Assembly (NCBI GenBank): GCA_022496185.1
Contig: WTXG01000004.1
Span: 620,001-684,000, forward strand
Source: Multifurca ochricompacta
Lineage: Eukaryota > Basidiomycota > Agaricomycetes > Russulales > Russulaceae
Reading direction: 5' to 3'
Length of the DNA stretch: 64,000 nt
Part shown: positions 1-13,851 of the stretch, piece after piece
Layout of the letters: each line of letters opens with the position of its first letter
Numbering within the stretch: position 1 is the first letter of the stretch
The notes under the pieces: generated by a model
Told to the model about the DNA's origin: nothing
The model's input: the letters and a program-made list of their open reading frames with translations, nothing else
The model's database searches: none
Position numbers and translations under genes: made by a program

Positions 1-1
1 C

Positions 2-606
2 TTTCATCAAACCACCACAGGCGTCTCACGAGTCTCGCAAACGTTCCCCGCAGATGCTTCTACACTAGGGGCACCAAGACAAAAAAGGCTTAAAGCGGGG
101 CAATTGAAGCTTTCCTCGTTCTTCAGCAAAACGACAACATCTGAGCCGCCAAACGCATTCCACCAGGCTAATCCGTCGGATATTATCGACCTATGTGAGG
201 ATAGCGAAGAAGTATCAGCCAACGCACCGTCCCAACTCCCACCACATCGGAGCTTCCGCCGCCCAGAGATTCAACCCCTGCCAGCCAAGGCAAGGAAAAT
301 GCAAATGGCAAAGAAAGCGCTGCGTCTTGGTCTGCGCTTTTTACGCCCATACTGCCCCCTCTCTGCGCTGTTCATCGCGAGCCGACCAAAGAGTATCGCG
401 TGAACAAGCCAGGGCCGAACAAGGGCAAGACGTTCTTTCTGTGTGCACGGCCCGTCGGCCCAGGGTACGACAAGGGCCGCAGTGAGAGGCTGCGCGAAGA
501 GGTAGACCATCAGTATAAGTGCGATTTTTTCAAGTGGGCGAGCGATGTGAAGCGCGAGGCGAAGCGCATCGGTGCTAGCGGTACAGTGGAAGGAACCAAG
601 TCATGA
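2..606 (+). CDS. APN2: DNA-(apurinic/apyrimidinic site) endonuclease 2, C-terminal part
   Basis: This is the 3' end of a class II AP endonuclease that cuts abasic DNA in base-excision repair; the catalytic EEP domain lies left of the window. At 101-124 the frame reads QLKLSSFF, a textbook PCNA-interacting (PIP) box, followed by an acidic linker. The last ~100 residues form a GRF zinc finger: WSALFTPILPPLC, then HREPTKEY, FFLCARP and CDFFKWA, giving a C-H-C-C zinc set as in Apn2/APE2. The frame changes once between about 205 and 253. Either a 41-bp intron (212-252, GT..AG) joins the two frames, or one base is missing. The stop is at 604-606, and the gene is convergent with the kinesin gene. 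Family assignment is firm; the small intron is uncertain. Confidence 0.88.
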
Positions 607-880
607 GAGGAGAGGACGTTCATCCATCTTTTTTTTCAAGGGTTGTATCGTTGCAACTTGCGTATAATATCTGTCACCCATGATTATGACTCTTAATGAC
701 AACAACGCCGGGCTGAGCTGGAGAAGAAAAAAGTCGTCATAAGTTACAGATGAGAAAGATGTTCAGCTAGCGAACGTAGTAGGTGCGACGGACAGACAAG
801 GACGGGGTGATATCAAAGAAAGGCAAGGTTCAATGTAATGGGGAGAGGGAGACCCATGTTCGAGAAACGAGTAAGAAAGC

Positions 881-3312
881 TCATGAAGTACTCTTGACTT
901 GCTTCTTCGCTGTCCCAATCTGTGTGTTGTTGACCTGCTCCCTCAAACAGCATAAGCGACACGTTCCTCATCACTGTTAAAAAATTGTGATAGACACTCG
1001 CCTTGGTCGCAAAACGCAGTGAACAAATTGACTCATTGAGATGAGCAGCCAGGGGCGAGAGATTTAAAACATCTGCTCGAATATCAGAGAGAGCGCGTCG
1101 ACACCCTAATAATGCACTCACCAATGTCTTAGAATTCCCGCTTAATGAGTTTTGCAATAAATATGTCAACTATGTATGATGTCAGTGTCTTGGTTTAAGA
1201 GGGTTAAATGGCTAAAATTTAATTTACCTTCGAATTCCGATATGGTATGTGTTTCTCACTCTTCTCACTCTTCTCTCCCAAAGCCGCAATGACATCTCCT
1301 AGCGCGCTTAGGCTCTTATTGATGTTCTGCGTCTCTTTCAGCCTGTCCTTGTTGTTCCCAGCTCCGCTTGCATTTAGCCGTTCACTGCCGCAAGGTCGAC
1401 TAGATTCAATGCGCCCTCGCAGACTTGACCAGTATGCGTGTTGGTGCCACGAATGCGCAGTGTGAATACCGAGTGTGAGCGCGATGAGCGTTCGTTCATG
1501 AGCGTGGCTGCAACAGTGCGCCGCGAATTCGCTAGGGCAAGCAGAGAGCGAACTTGAGCGGCGGAACGGAGTCGTTGCACTACGACGTCTGTGACACGCG
1601 TAGAGCCTTTCTCGTGCTTGATTTCGTGTTTCTTCTTGTCAAATTCACCCTTTCCGAGGAGGTCGTTGATAGTTTCGTTATACTGCGTCGCGATATGAGA
1701 TATCGAACCCGAGAGGCGGCGAACTACGCACGATCTCAAGGAACTGGCCCTCAAGAGCATATTCCCAACCTTTGCTCTTCAGTTCTTCAGTGACCTGGAA
1801 AACTTGTTCAACAGCACGGGGTATCATACCCACGGTCTCACTTGTCTGGATAATGAGTTCCGCGGTCGGCGTCGTCGCAACATTACAACATCTGAAAGGG
1901 CACTCACTGGACCTCCTTCCATCGTGAAAGACTTGCCAGATCCAGTCTGGCCATAGGCAAAAATACAAACGTTGTAGCCATCCGTGCAGCTCTGTGCAAG
2001 TTGTGATATCTCCTCAAAGACCTCTTCCTGTGTACATTGAGGTTCAAATACCTGAAACGTGGAAGCTTAGCACAGCCGTCAATCGCCCAGGTCAATTTGA
2101 GAGGGATTACTCGATCGAAGCTGAAGTTCCAAGATTCTTTCCGCTCCTGGCCCGTTGCGCTTTCACTTGTGGAGCTAAGCACGATTTCCCGATTATCCCT
2201 CGTGTCTGGGAATGACATGTTTGCCAACGCCTCCTCCCGCGCCTTCTCATCACCTGGATGCGAAAGATCCGATGGCAGCAGTGGCCGTACACGTGCGAAG
2301 ACGCGGATGTTGCCTTTAAGCTCCTGCACCATATTATGCAGCCGCCGGCGTACCATCTCTGCCTCGTGTGCCTCTGCCTCGAGTTCGTCGATGCGGCGTC
2401 GCGCTGCTTCGAGGTCGACCCGAAGTGTTAACACTGTCTCGGCCGTTCCATCATTGGCCGCACGAAGAGAAGCGAGCTCCGCCTGCAGGGCGGAGTTCTG
2501 AGACTTCAGAGATATCTGCGCGGCGCCCTGTTGTGAGAGTGCCTCTTTGAGTGATGCAGAAGCTTTGCGCTCGCGCTCGAGGTCCTCGTGAGTGGCGGTG
2601 AGGTTGGAATTGGCATCATGTAGTTCACGTTCGCGACGGCGAGCGTCCACCTCGAGCTCCAGGAGCTCTCGTGCATGCCATTTGCGCAGCGCCTCAAGCT
2701 CGTCAGTTTGAGATATCAACTCACGTCTGTGGCTGAGCTCTTGTGTGCGCGCGGAGGCAAGTTCACGTGTAAGGGTGAGCTGTTCTGCGCGAAGAGCTGC
2801 GACCTTCGTACGCTCTGCGTCCATGTCAGCCGCTAACATGGCATTCTCTGCCGTCCGTAAGTTTACACTCGATTGCCCTTGGCTCTGGAGCGCTTGAAAG
2901 CGGAAGTCATTGTTGCCGACAACACCGAAAGATGCCCATTGTGGGCCGGATAACGTTCGCGTCCCGGCACTCCGAGAAGCAACCTTTGGTTGAGAGACGC
3001 ACCGAAGGGCCACCGACTTGGGTGGGGCGCTGGTTGCACGATCGGACGTGTAGTGATAGTAGCTGGTGGGGGACCGGACAAGACAGGAGGACGTGGCATG
3101 GTAAGAGGAGGGGGCCCGATTCCAAGTCTGCGGGTACTGCTAACGTTTGTAGCAGACATATTTTGTCTAAGAGGCCGTGTTGGTCGCCCAGTGCCTGCTT
3201 CAGCTATAGTAGGAAGTTTGGATGGCCGATTAGATTCATGGTCATCATCGCTGAGGAGTTTTCGCTTAAGAGATGTTGCAGTAGGAAGCGACGTGGAGAA
3301 TGAGGCTGGCAT
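881..3312 (-). CDS. Kinesin-14 (C-terminal motor, Kar3/KlpA type), frame broken three times
   Basis: A minus-end-directed microtubule motor. The order is a basic, Ser/Pro-rich N-terminus, a long coiled coil (roughly residues 160-330), the kinesin-14 neck [17 protein letters not shown], then the motor. P-loop [14 protein letters not shown], switch [10 protein letters not shown] and switch II LVDLA are visible, and the protein ends [17 protein letters not shown]. Exons (minus): 3312-2111, 2051-1908, 1845-1732, 1682-1228, 1169-1122, 1072-1002, 934-881. The ATG at 3310-3312 is the first in frame. Three exons each lack one base: a CCCC run at 3024-3027, a GG run at 1388-1389 inside DLAGSE, and a TTTT run at 1066-1069. 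Restoring one base in each makes every exon a multiple of three (about 696 aa). The last intron, 935-1001, starts with GC. Whether the breaks are real or assembly errors cannot be told from sequence. Confidence 0.9.
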
Positions 3313-3499
3313 TGTACTCAAAGAGACCAAGGACTCACTGACCGTCGTCCTCTGTATAGTGTGCCGTGGTTGCAGTGCCAATGGTATGGGGTTAAGTCAT
3401 GGTTAAGTCAAGTTGTTCGTCGCCTCGAGGCGACGCGTCAGTCACGTGATGGTGAGCAACTATGTATATATTATGTAAGCGCAAGCAAGTAATGTAAAT

Positions 3500-5372
3500 T
3501 TATGTCTGAAGAGTGGAAAGCAATCCCTTCCAAACAAAGTCTCGCGGATTCCCTGCAGATTCCGTATATTTTGCTAAGAAAACTTCGTCGCTTCCCGCTG
3601 AAATATGGTCAAGATCAATGTAACCTGGAGTTATCACCCAAACTCACGAGTGTGGAACGACTTGTTCTTATTCCAGACCTCAAATAATGATGCTGCCTCA
3701 TTAACGTTCAGCTTCTCAGGGACCTTCAATATCTGGATGCCTTTTGTAAAAGCTGTAATTTCAGGAGCAACTTTGAGGTATGATGATGGTTGAAGCCATG
3801 GCTGCAAGCCCAAGGCGTGCCGGAGCTCTTGCGATAGACCGTAAGTTTTGTCCGAGAGAGACAACGCACCAACGACGGCACCCCGTGCCTTTTTAAATTT
3901 GTTGAAGGTCTTTATTTTACTTGAATGACACGAGCAAAGTAAATGACCTACAAATGTCTTTCGACCGCTCGCATAATCAATAATGAGGCGAGGCATGGAT
4001 AAGTGCCATGCACGAATTGTTTGGAAATGTGGAGTCTTGTATGCGGTCTTTGTGAAAAGTGCTTGGAAGTCATCAACCGCAAGAAGGACTGGTACTCTGC
4101 AGATCGTTCCCAACCGCTTTACGCATAAAAAATCGAGTTGTGAACTCACTTTGTCTGCTTTCCAAGTGCTTCGAGCAAGGCGGCTAACACAGTTGGGGCA
4201 AAAGTCTGATCCTTGATCCCAACATCGATCAAGCTAATAAGCGGGGTGCCTTGAGAAAGAGATAGACCATCGTGCAAGTCAATCTTCTCCTCTGCGACCA
4301 ACGAACTTAGAGTATTCTCATTCACAGTGCGAAAGCGCTGAAGGGTTCGTTGAGCGAAGAGAGGTTGGAGATAAGTTTGCGTGCGAAGGTCGTATGAATA
4401 CGGTGTGGACGAATTCACGAGGTTGATAGCTTAAAAACAATAGGTTCACCTAGCTCAGCCAGGATCGACACAGTAGACGCACCACGCGGGATGTACATCA
4501 CTAACCAGCCTGCGGACGCGGCGTACTCCACACCCTGTATCAGCAGGAAGCTCTTGCCGCTGCCTACAGAGCCGGCTGCGAGGAAAATGGCGTAAGTTAC
4601 ACCCCAAGAAACTCGAGCGTAGGCGTCGAAACAAACACAAGACAAATCTATTTTTCTGGCTTGACTCCTGGCTTGCGGCTTGTAGACGGTCCACCAGTTT
4701 TATCGTCACATCACGAACGACCGAGGCAGCCTTTGACAAGATACGAAACTGCAAGGTGTTCAGATTGGGAAGACTAGGAAAGAGATAGTGCGCACTGACA
4801 TCTAGGAGTACATTGCGTGGCACGCCAAAGACCCTAACGGCATCATTTTCCGGTAATGGGAAAGCCATGGCTTTTCCAAGGTTTCGTTCTGTTAGTTCCT
4901 CCTGCTCTTCCTATCAGATACGTCTGCACACGGTGACAACGCTCCTTTACGAACAGCATTAAAGTCAGGTAGCATAAGCTCGTCAAGACGCTGGCTTTGA
5001 AATAACTCATGCTTGAGTTGACTGGGGGGAGTGGGACGAAGGCCTATGTTCACAGAGTTGGGGATTATCCTGGCAGGTGATACAGTTGCTACGCACTCCA
5101 GGAGACTTGTTATTCCGCATGGCCTCTAAGCGCTGCTGCTTCTTAGTGAGCTTCTGATTTTTCCCTCCCTTATATCCCTGCACTGAATGAATCCGTTGGT
5201 GTTCAGACACGCGAGTGTGAACACTATCAACAGAGTACTTACCATTCTGCTTGACGGAGCCACCCTTCGCCTGAGCTGCATATGAGCGCGCCTTGAGGGA
5301 AGATCCGACCTCTCTAAGTGCAGTCAGCGACGCGCGCGACCGCGTGGTCACCGTAAAGGAAAGAAAGGACAT
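3500..5372 (-). CDS. DAP3: Mitochondrial small-ribosomal-subunit protein mS29 (DAP3 family)
   Basis: A GTP-binding P-loop protein of the mitochondrial ribosomal small subunit. The N-terminus (SFTVTTRSRASLTALREV..KARSYAAQA) looks like a mitochondrial targeting peptide. Family landmarks are VFGVPRNVLLD..FRILSKAASVVRDVTIKLVDRL, the P-loop FVLSGSVGSGKSFLLIQ, the Walker-B-like VPVLLAVDDFQALF and the C-terminal FLAKYTESAGNPRDFVWKGLL. Ten exons (minus): 5372-5243, 5182-5093, 5043-4951, 4870-4800, 4748-4637, 4575-4483, 4429-4150, 4096-3952, 3888-3648, 3597-3500. They sum to 1353 nt, giving an uninterrupted 450 aa. The start is the ATG at 5370-5372. The gene shares a ~230-bp divergent promoter with the PIF1-like gene. 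Confidence 0.92.
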
Positions 5373-5601
5373 TCACAAACGCACTCGGGGAATGGCGCAG
5401 CAAAGGAGAGAACCGCACCCGCACGCTTTCCGGTTGCGCGTTCACGTGACCAGCAGCGTACGTCTTGCGACGGACGGCGATTACTTTACTAGCGACGCGT
5501 TTTCGTCCTGCATGTTCCCTTCGCCAGCAATGACACAGCTCGATCGACAGCCACGCTCAGGACTTTCCACAGTCAAGCGTGACTTCTCTTCCAATAAAAC
5601 C
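5373..5601. promoter_or_regulatory. Divergent promoter between DAP3 and PIF1-like genes
   Basis: A short intergenic stretch between two start codons facing away from each other, so it must hold both promoters. It contains a TCACGTGA palindrome (about 5452-5459) with a CACGTG core of the type bound by bHLH factors. No convincing TATA box is visible. Functional use of the site is an inference. Confidence 0.45.
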
Positions 5602-7989
5602 ATGGATTCATCTCAGGCTTCTGCGCTAACGGAAACCAAGCGATGGAAACTCTCGGACTCTCTGAAGAAGGCATTCAGGAGGGCGTTGCCAGCCGTGAGG
5701 CTGAGAAGGCTTCTCTTTATCCTCCATTATCGACTCTTTCACAAAAGCGACCTCTACTGAAGCAACATCGCCCGCGAAAAAGCGCCAGCTTCCTAGCTCT
5801 TGGAGTGACTCAGAGCCATCTTCTGTGGCGCCCCTCAACGCAATTTCTCAGACATCAGTATACTTCACATCAAGTTCTTCCGGGAGTAGTACTCCATTGC
5901 TTGATTCCTTGTCTCTTGGTCATCAAGCGCAGCACGACACTCTTGTGGTCCCCCTTTCCCAGTCAAAGATTTCCCAGCGACCCGCTGAAATACCATTAAG
6001 CCACGAGCAGAAACACATTCTAGAACTGGTGGTCCAGAAACAGAAAAACATTTTCTATACTGGAAGCGCAGGTGTGTCCTCGGTTTCAAAGTTAAAGTTC
6101 CTGTTTACCCTTTGTCGATGCTATCATTGGTGGTCATGCCACCTGGGTCTGAGAACTTCTCATAAAGTTGTCCATCTGTGGCCGTTGAGGGTCAATATTG
6201 CAGCATATATACATTTCTGTTTTGTCTTGACAAAGCTGACCGCGGCTAGGAACGGGCAAGTCTGTGCTTCTTCGCGAGATTATCAAAACACTCCGTAAGA
6301 AATATGTAAGAACCCCTGATGCGGTTGCGGTGACTGCTTCTACTGGTATCTAGGCTTCCCCTCTGTGTAATTCTGTTGCTGATACATCCGGATAGGGATT
6401 GCGGCCTGCAACATTGGTGGCGTGACAATCCATTCCTTCGCTGGTATAGGCCTAGGCGTGGAGAGTGCGAGTACACTTGCCGAAAAGATTAAGAAGAACA
6501 GGAAAGCCAGCTCAAGGTGGAGTCGAACCCAAGTGCTCATCATCGACGAAGGTTAGTATATCACTTTTTATGCAGTGTAGATAAGACAGCTCTTTCAGTC
6601 TCGATGATCGATGGCGAATTATTTGATAAGCTGTCTGAAATCGGCAGTATCATCAGAAAGAAGCCAGGAGTACCTTTCGGAGGAATTCAGGTGTGCAAAC
6701 TTGTCAGTGTTTCTGGTGATCCTTCGAACTAATACGGTTGTGCAGCTCGTCATCACTGGCGACTTCTTCCAGCTGCCCCCTGTGAGCAAAGGAAGTAAGG
6801 CGATGCGTTTCGCTTTCGAAGCTGTCGAATGGAAGCATACCATCGAAAGAGCAATCAAGCTCACGAAGGTTTTCCGACAAAAGGATGAGGGTATGGATCT
6901 GGAGCTTTACCAAGCTCCAGCTGACTGATTCAGACAATTAAGAGTTCGTCAATATGTTAAATGAAATGCGCCATGGGGCGTTGTCCCGGAAATCAATCGC
7001 AAGATTCCGGCAACTGTCAAGAGAAATTTCATATGACGACGGCATTGGGCCAACTGAACTGTGAGCCACACTGTCTCGTAATAATCAGACTCTCAATTTT
7101 TCGTCTTGTCTCAGTTTCCCGCGTCGCCAAGACGTGGATAGTGCCAACAACCTACGTATGAGCTGCCTTCGCGGCGAGAGCAAAACGTATCATGCCAAGG
7201 ATGGCGGATGGCCAGCGGCGATCAGCGGCAGAAGCTCCTCGATAATTTTATGGCCCAGAAGTCTTGCATTTAACTGTCGGTGCCCAAGTCATGCTTATCA
7301 AGAACATTGATGACACACTTGTCAACGGAAGTGTGGGTATTGTCGCTGCATTTCAGGAACCCTATGCATATGGTAAAGATCCCGAGAAGAGTTTACACGA
7401 GAGCGATCACGAGCTGAGAGTGTCATCAAACCACCAATACGGCCTGTGGTCGACTTCAAAACTCCGGGGGGGGAATACGCCATGTAATGCTCGAACCAGA
7501 AACATGGAAAGTTGAGCTTTCTAGTGGCGAGATCCAGGCATCACGAACGCAGGTATACCTTTACGACTGTCGTGCCAGCCTTCTCCGCATTTACTGGGGC
7601 ACGGCAGTATCCTCTCATTTTGTCGTGGGCGATGTCAATACACAAATCGCAAGGTCAGACTCTAGACAGAGTAAAGGTGGACCTCGCCAAGGTTTTCGAG
7701 AATGGTATAACACATTTCTTTTGCTTATGCTTGTGCTGACCCTCTATATCAACCCTGGTCAGGTCAAGCCTACGTGGCTCTTTCTCGCGCTACATCTCTT
7801 GATGGTTTGCAGGTTCTGAATTTTAGTCCTAGCAAGGCAAGAGAGTTGACACGTCCCTTCCACGTTCTATTCACCGTTCCCTAGGTGTTCGTCCACGACA
7901 AAGTCAAAAAGTGGAGTGCAAGCCTGGAGACCTTTAATATACCGGTTGAAGACGAAGACTCAGATAACAGCGATCTCATAGAGCTCTGA
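5602..7989 (+). CDS. PIF1: PIF1-family 5'-to-3' DNA helicase, several frame breaks
   Basis: An ATP-dependent DNA helicase acting at telomeres, G-quadruplexes, rDNA or mitochondrial DNA in the known family. Motif order: [12 protein letters not shown]; Walker [12 protein letters not shown] (joined across an intron); [14 protein letters not shown]-box [77 protein letters not shown]; and the C-terminal [33 protein letters not shown]. About ten introns are implied. The one at 7837-7884 is GC-AG. Frame breaks consistent with one missing base occur at 7206-7207 (GG), 7254-7256 (CCC) and 7480-7481 (CC), with another between about 7400 and 7440. The N-terminal exon (ATG at 5602, reading [14 protein letters not shown]) does not join in frame to the next coding stretch (about 5755-6071). 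The ending TGA is at 7987-7989. Confidence 0.87.
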
Positions 7990-8395
7990 GCGCACATAAT
8001 CTGACCTTTGCTTTGTTCTCACGTCGCCTGTGAGGTATCAAACATTCACATGGGTTTTTATCCGCATTCCTTGCACACTTGTAATTGTATACCTTGCTGC
8101 AAAACCTAATTTATACACGCCAGCTGACTCTGAAGAATCCGCCATCTGCACGGCGTCTACCACTTAGTGCGTGTGAAACGTCCTGAGTGTTCGACCCTAG
8201 CCCTCCCTTGTTCTATGGAGGTACTACGGACCTCTATATTTCTACTGGCCATGCTGCAGGAATGCACGCCAACAGTGCACGCAATCCCACGCGGGCCGCG
8301 GGACTATCTTACCGAATTCGCCCCCCTTCGGTTTCCAACTTAATATGAATAGATCAGATGATACGACTGATGGCGGTTAGCGGTCATTGATCACC
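7990..8395. other. Intergenic, PIF1-like to xylulokinase
   Basis: This stretch separates two genes on the same strand and should contain the terminator of the first and the promoter of the second. I see no coding potential, RNA gene or repeat in it. Confidence 0.5.
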
Positions 8396-10215
<1,820 letters not shown>

Positions 10216-10327
10216 TTACTGATTATACCAAACCGTGGGAGTTAACGCTTTAACGGCCCGGGGCCCGGTCACAGTGCGCTGAGGGACCATCAGTGGTATA
10301 GTCATAACCCCATACACTGGAACTTGA

Positions 10328-12356
10328 ATGACCGAGGGTGCAAGCACGTCCTCACCAAGTCCTACCAAGCGCTATTGCGATGAGGACCTATCACCGAGGA
10401 GTCCCAAACGCGTTAAAGTAGATCCACGACCAATCATAGACGTAGACGTTAATCCTCTTGGTTCGAGTACAGACATCCTCCAGGACAAACAGAAATCACA
10501 AAAGCGACGTGATGCAGCTGGGTACCCAAAGTCGCGTCAAGGAAAGGTGAAGGACAACAAAAATGTAGGGCGAAGACGCGGGAGCCGTCCGGAATCCACC
10601 GATACAGCTATGGGTCACCCCGGGGCTGTCCCAAAAGACGCGTCAATTAAAGCTGCTCGTCTACCGAAGCGTCAGTCCGCAATCTTGCTCGGTTTTTGCG
10701 GGACAGGATGTGCTGGCATGCAGATGTAGGTGGAGGGCTACCGTTGCCGTGTGTCACCCTTTTGACGGGCCTTTGAAGCCAGCCAGATGCGCGCACAATC
10801 GAAGGCGTGCTATTCGACACCCTCGTGCGAGTCGGTGCTGTCTCATCAGATAATGCGGATGATCCCACCAAAGTCGGACTTGGACGTGCCGCTCGTACGG
10901 ATGCAGGCGTGCACGCAGCGGGGAACCTGGTGTCCCTCAAGTTGATCACTCAGATTCCGGACGTGCCAGATTTAATTTCTGCGGTCAACGGCCTACTACC
11001 ACCTGAGATCCGTGTTTGGGGTATCATCCGTGTGCAGAATTCGTTCAACGCTCGAACGTACGCCCTTCTCCCTCCCACTTTATGCTCAATCTAATCTCAA
11101 GTCTACAGATCTTGCGATAGTCGCAAATACACTTACTTCTTTCCATCTTACCTCCTCATACCGCCGAAGCCTGGTAGTGGACTGTACGAAACATTCCGAC
11201 GCCAGACAGGTCCATCGTCGGGTGGCTTGCCTATCGCTTCCCCATCGACTGATGTCGCCCATCCTTTCTGGGCTGACTCTACTCCTAGCTCATCCAAGGA
11301 GAATGATTTACAAAGGAAGCGTCGCTGGCGCATTGAACAAGAGGCTCTTCAGAGACTACGAGAAGTAGCGAAGAAATTCGAAGGTACTCGCAACTTTCAC
11401 AACTTCACTGTCGGCCGTGAGTTCAGTGACAGGAGCACTCAGCGACATATGAAAAAGATTGAAGTGAGTTGGTCATTAGAAGGGCTAGCATCGTCTGACA
11501 GAGGGATAGATTGCCGACCCGGTTGTTCATGGCAGTACAGAGTGGATCAGCGTTATGTTCCACGGCCAGAGTTTCATGCTTCATCAGGTACCTAGCCGTT
11601 GCAACATGTTATTTCTCTACTCACCTTCCTGATAGATCGTGCGTTCGCACAGCAAAAGGCTTCACCCCTACACTCATAGCGCTTTGCCCCACAGCGCAAG
11701 ATGGTCTCTGCATTAGTCCTATGCTGTCGCACAGGCACACCTCCCCAAATAATCGAAGAAGTGCGTTGTCGTACATACTCCCGGGCGCCGCTATAGGTCT
11801 AACACACCCCCAAGCTGTACGGACCGCGACAGGTCTTCATTCCTAAGATGCCATCTCTTGGCCTTTTGCTTGAGCATCCGATCTTTGAATCGTACAACCG
11901 AAAGGTGGGGAACGTAAATGAGAAACTCTCGCCAGAAGACCCGGAATTTCGTCCACCAATCGACTTTGACATCCATCTTGAGGCAATCGAAGAATTCAAA
12001 CAGGCGCATATATATGACCGAATGCGAGAAATTGAAGACCGTAGGGCCGTGTAGGTGTCGTCATAAATGCTGCACCGCGTGATCTGACATGAATACTTAG
12101 GTTCGACGCTTGGATTCACTCGACTGACGCATATTCTGGTGACGATCTTCTCTATCTCAATCCGAAGGGTGTTATTCCTGCGGCTGCGGTGGTCAAGAAC
12201 AGTGAACGAAGGAAGAACCCATTCAGAGAGATAAAACGCTTTGATGTGACGGACTTTCCGACGGGTAGTAAAATAAGAGGGGACGAAGACGAGGAAGACG
12301 AAGGAGAGCAGGATGTTTTAACAAATAAGGCAGCGCTTGTTGAAATGGAGGGTTAA
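10328..12356 (+). CDS. PUS1: tRNA pseudouridine synthase PUS1
   Basis: A TruA-family enzyme that isomerises uridine to pseudouridine at several tRNA and some U2/mRNA positions, mainly in the nucleus. A basic Ser/Pro-rich N-terminus (RSPKRVKVD, nuclear-signal-like) precedes GFCGTGCAGMQIQ, then GRAARTDAGVHAAGN with the catalytic Asp of RTDAGVHA, RVQNSFNARTSCDSRKYTYFFPSYLL, FHNFTVG and the conserved HQIRKM. Exons: 10328-10725, 10779-11057, 11109-11463, 11510-11587, 11636-11638, 11695-11760, 11815-12050, 12101-12356. They total 1671 nt, giving an unbroken 556 aa. The fifth exon is only ATC and supplies the Ile of HQIRKM. The acidic C-terminus (GDEDEEDEGEQD) is unremarkable. Confidence 0.93.
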
Positions 12357-13851
12357 GTGAAGCATATGATACTCGTAAGTGTTTATGATGTAACTTTCCT
12401 GTTCTCCATCGTCCTTGTGGTTTATCAGACTATCCCGTGTTACGCTCTGGTTGGTGTTGGCAGCCACCGTCCGCCTACCTGAACGAACGAATATGAGTTC
12501 GAAATCAATAAGGACCCACGTACTAGGATAGCCTCAGATCCCGGGAATCGTCATACTGACGCGCATAAGTTAGCATGGAAGAGCACTTGTCATCCCGGAG
12601 GAGCAATGTCACCCTCTACTACGAGACTTCCTTTGAGCGCAACGGTCATGGCTGCTACAAATTAAGTTGGTACACCGCATTGCGGAGAACTATGTATGGT
12701 GTCTACCCACGCCAACCATTCTGAGTAAGTATGTTCTCAGTACTGCGAACCATCCCAGACCCCTTATGAATCCCAAGACGTTGGGCCAAATACTTTGGGA
12801 GGTGTCGAAGCATACCAGGACTACTCAACAAAGTGCGCCTGTGGCTACTTGCTAGGTTTTTTCTGGGCTAGGGGTCAATCCTGATGGACTTGTTAGCTCA
12901 GTCGCGATGGATGCGAGCTATCCAAACCTTGGCATCTGACTGAATCATTACTCCATGCGCCATCTATCTTTGGTTCTTGCTCTGTGCTGTCCTCTCTGTC
13001 TAGCTCGAGCGGTGACTCGGAGATGATTCTTTGGAATGAGTTCAAGAAATCAACCTCACTCTGAGTGGGGTCACATATGGCTAGTCCGTTCATCCAGCAT
13101 CAGCAAAGAGGAGATGTCGTCTCGGGGGCCATCGAAGGCGTTCCGCGTGACACCGGAAAGCTACAAGCACCTCTAGACGATGTCCATCGTTTACAGTTGG
13201 GAGAAGCTATCCTGCCCTCGTTCTTGTTGGCCCTTGACAATTATTGCTCTGCGTCATACACTTTGTCAGGAGGTATCTTCGTGTGACTATGGGGCGAACA
13301 ATGCCACAGCTGGGTACTACGTAGACTCAGCCAAGTGCCGCGTTGACTTCTGCGTTATGCGTTAAATGTTGATCTGCCTGGAGTAATATAAAACAATATG
13401 CGCTGACTGGGAAGACCGCTGACTCTGGGCAGGCAACCTGTGAGTGTGTGGCAACGTCGTCGCAGGAGCAATTAGACGCAGGCATCTCACAGTGCATGTC
13501 GCGCATTGCACCCTTGTGCGCCCGTCCTCCTGTAGTTGACACGAATTTTGCAATTGTGTGAAATGCGGATTCAAGCTGAAAGTCAAAATCCTCCAGGGAG
13601 CCGCAAGCCAATCTCGCTAAGCTAGTCATTATCGTCACATCATTACCTCCCCACTAGGGATACACACAACTATATTCACTCTCTACCAAAGAGGAAATAA
13701 AAGACAGGGGAATAGTACTGACGAGACCAGAGCAGACCAACTAAAACACCGGGAACCGTACGACAACAGCAACAACATCGTTGCCGAAGTGAAAAAGGCT
13801 AACTCAACCCTCTCATGATAAACGCAACCAGCCATATGCGCATCATGACTG
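12357..13851. other. Intergenic between convergent genes; possible unrecognised minus-strand reading frames
   Basis: This lies between the 3' ends of PUS1 and the R3H-SUZ gene. Short minus-strand frames read SLEDFDFQLESAFHTIAKF (about 13545-13600) and EVDFLNSFQRIISESPLELD (about 12990-13065). They look protein-like and the first is followed by a GT donor, but I could not assemble a gene or recognise a family. They could be a small gene, a relic or chance. Confidence 0.3.
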
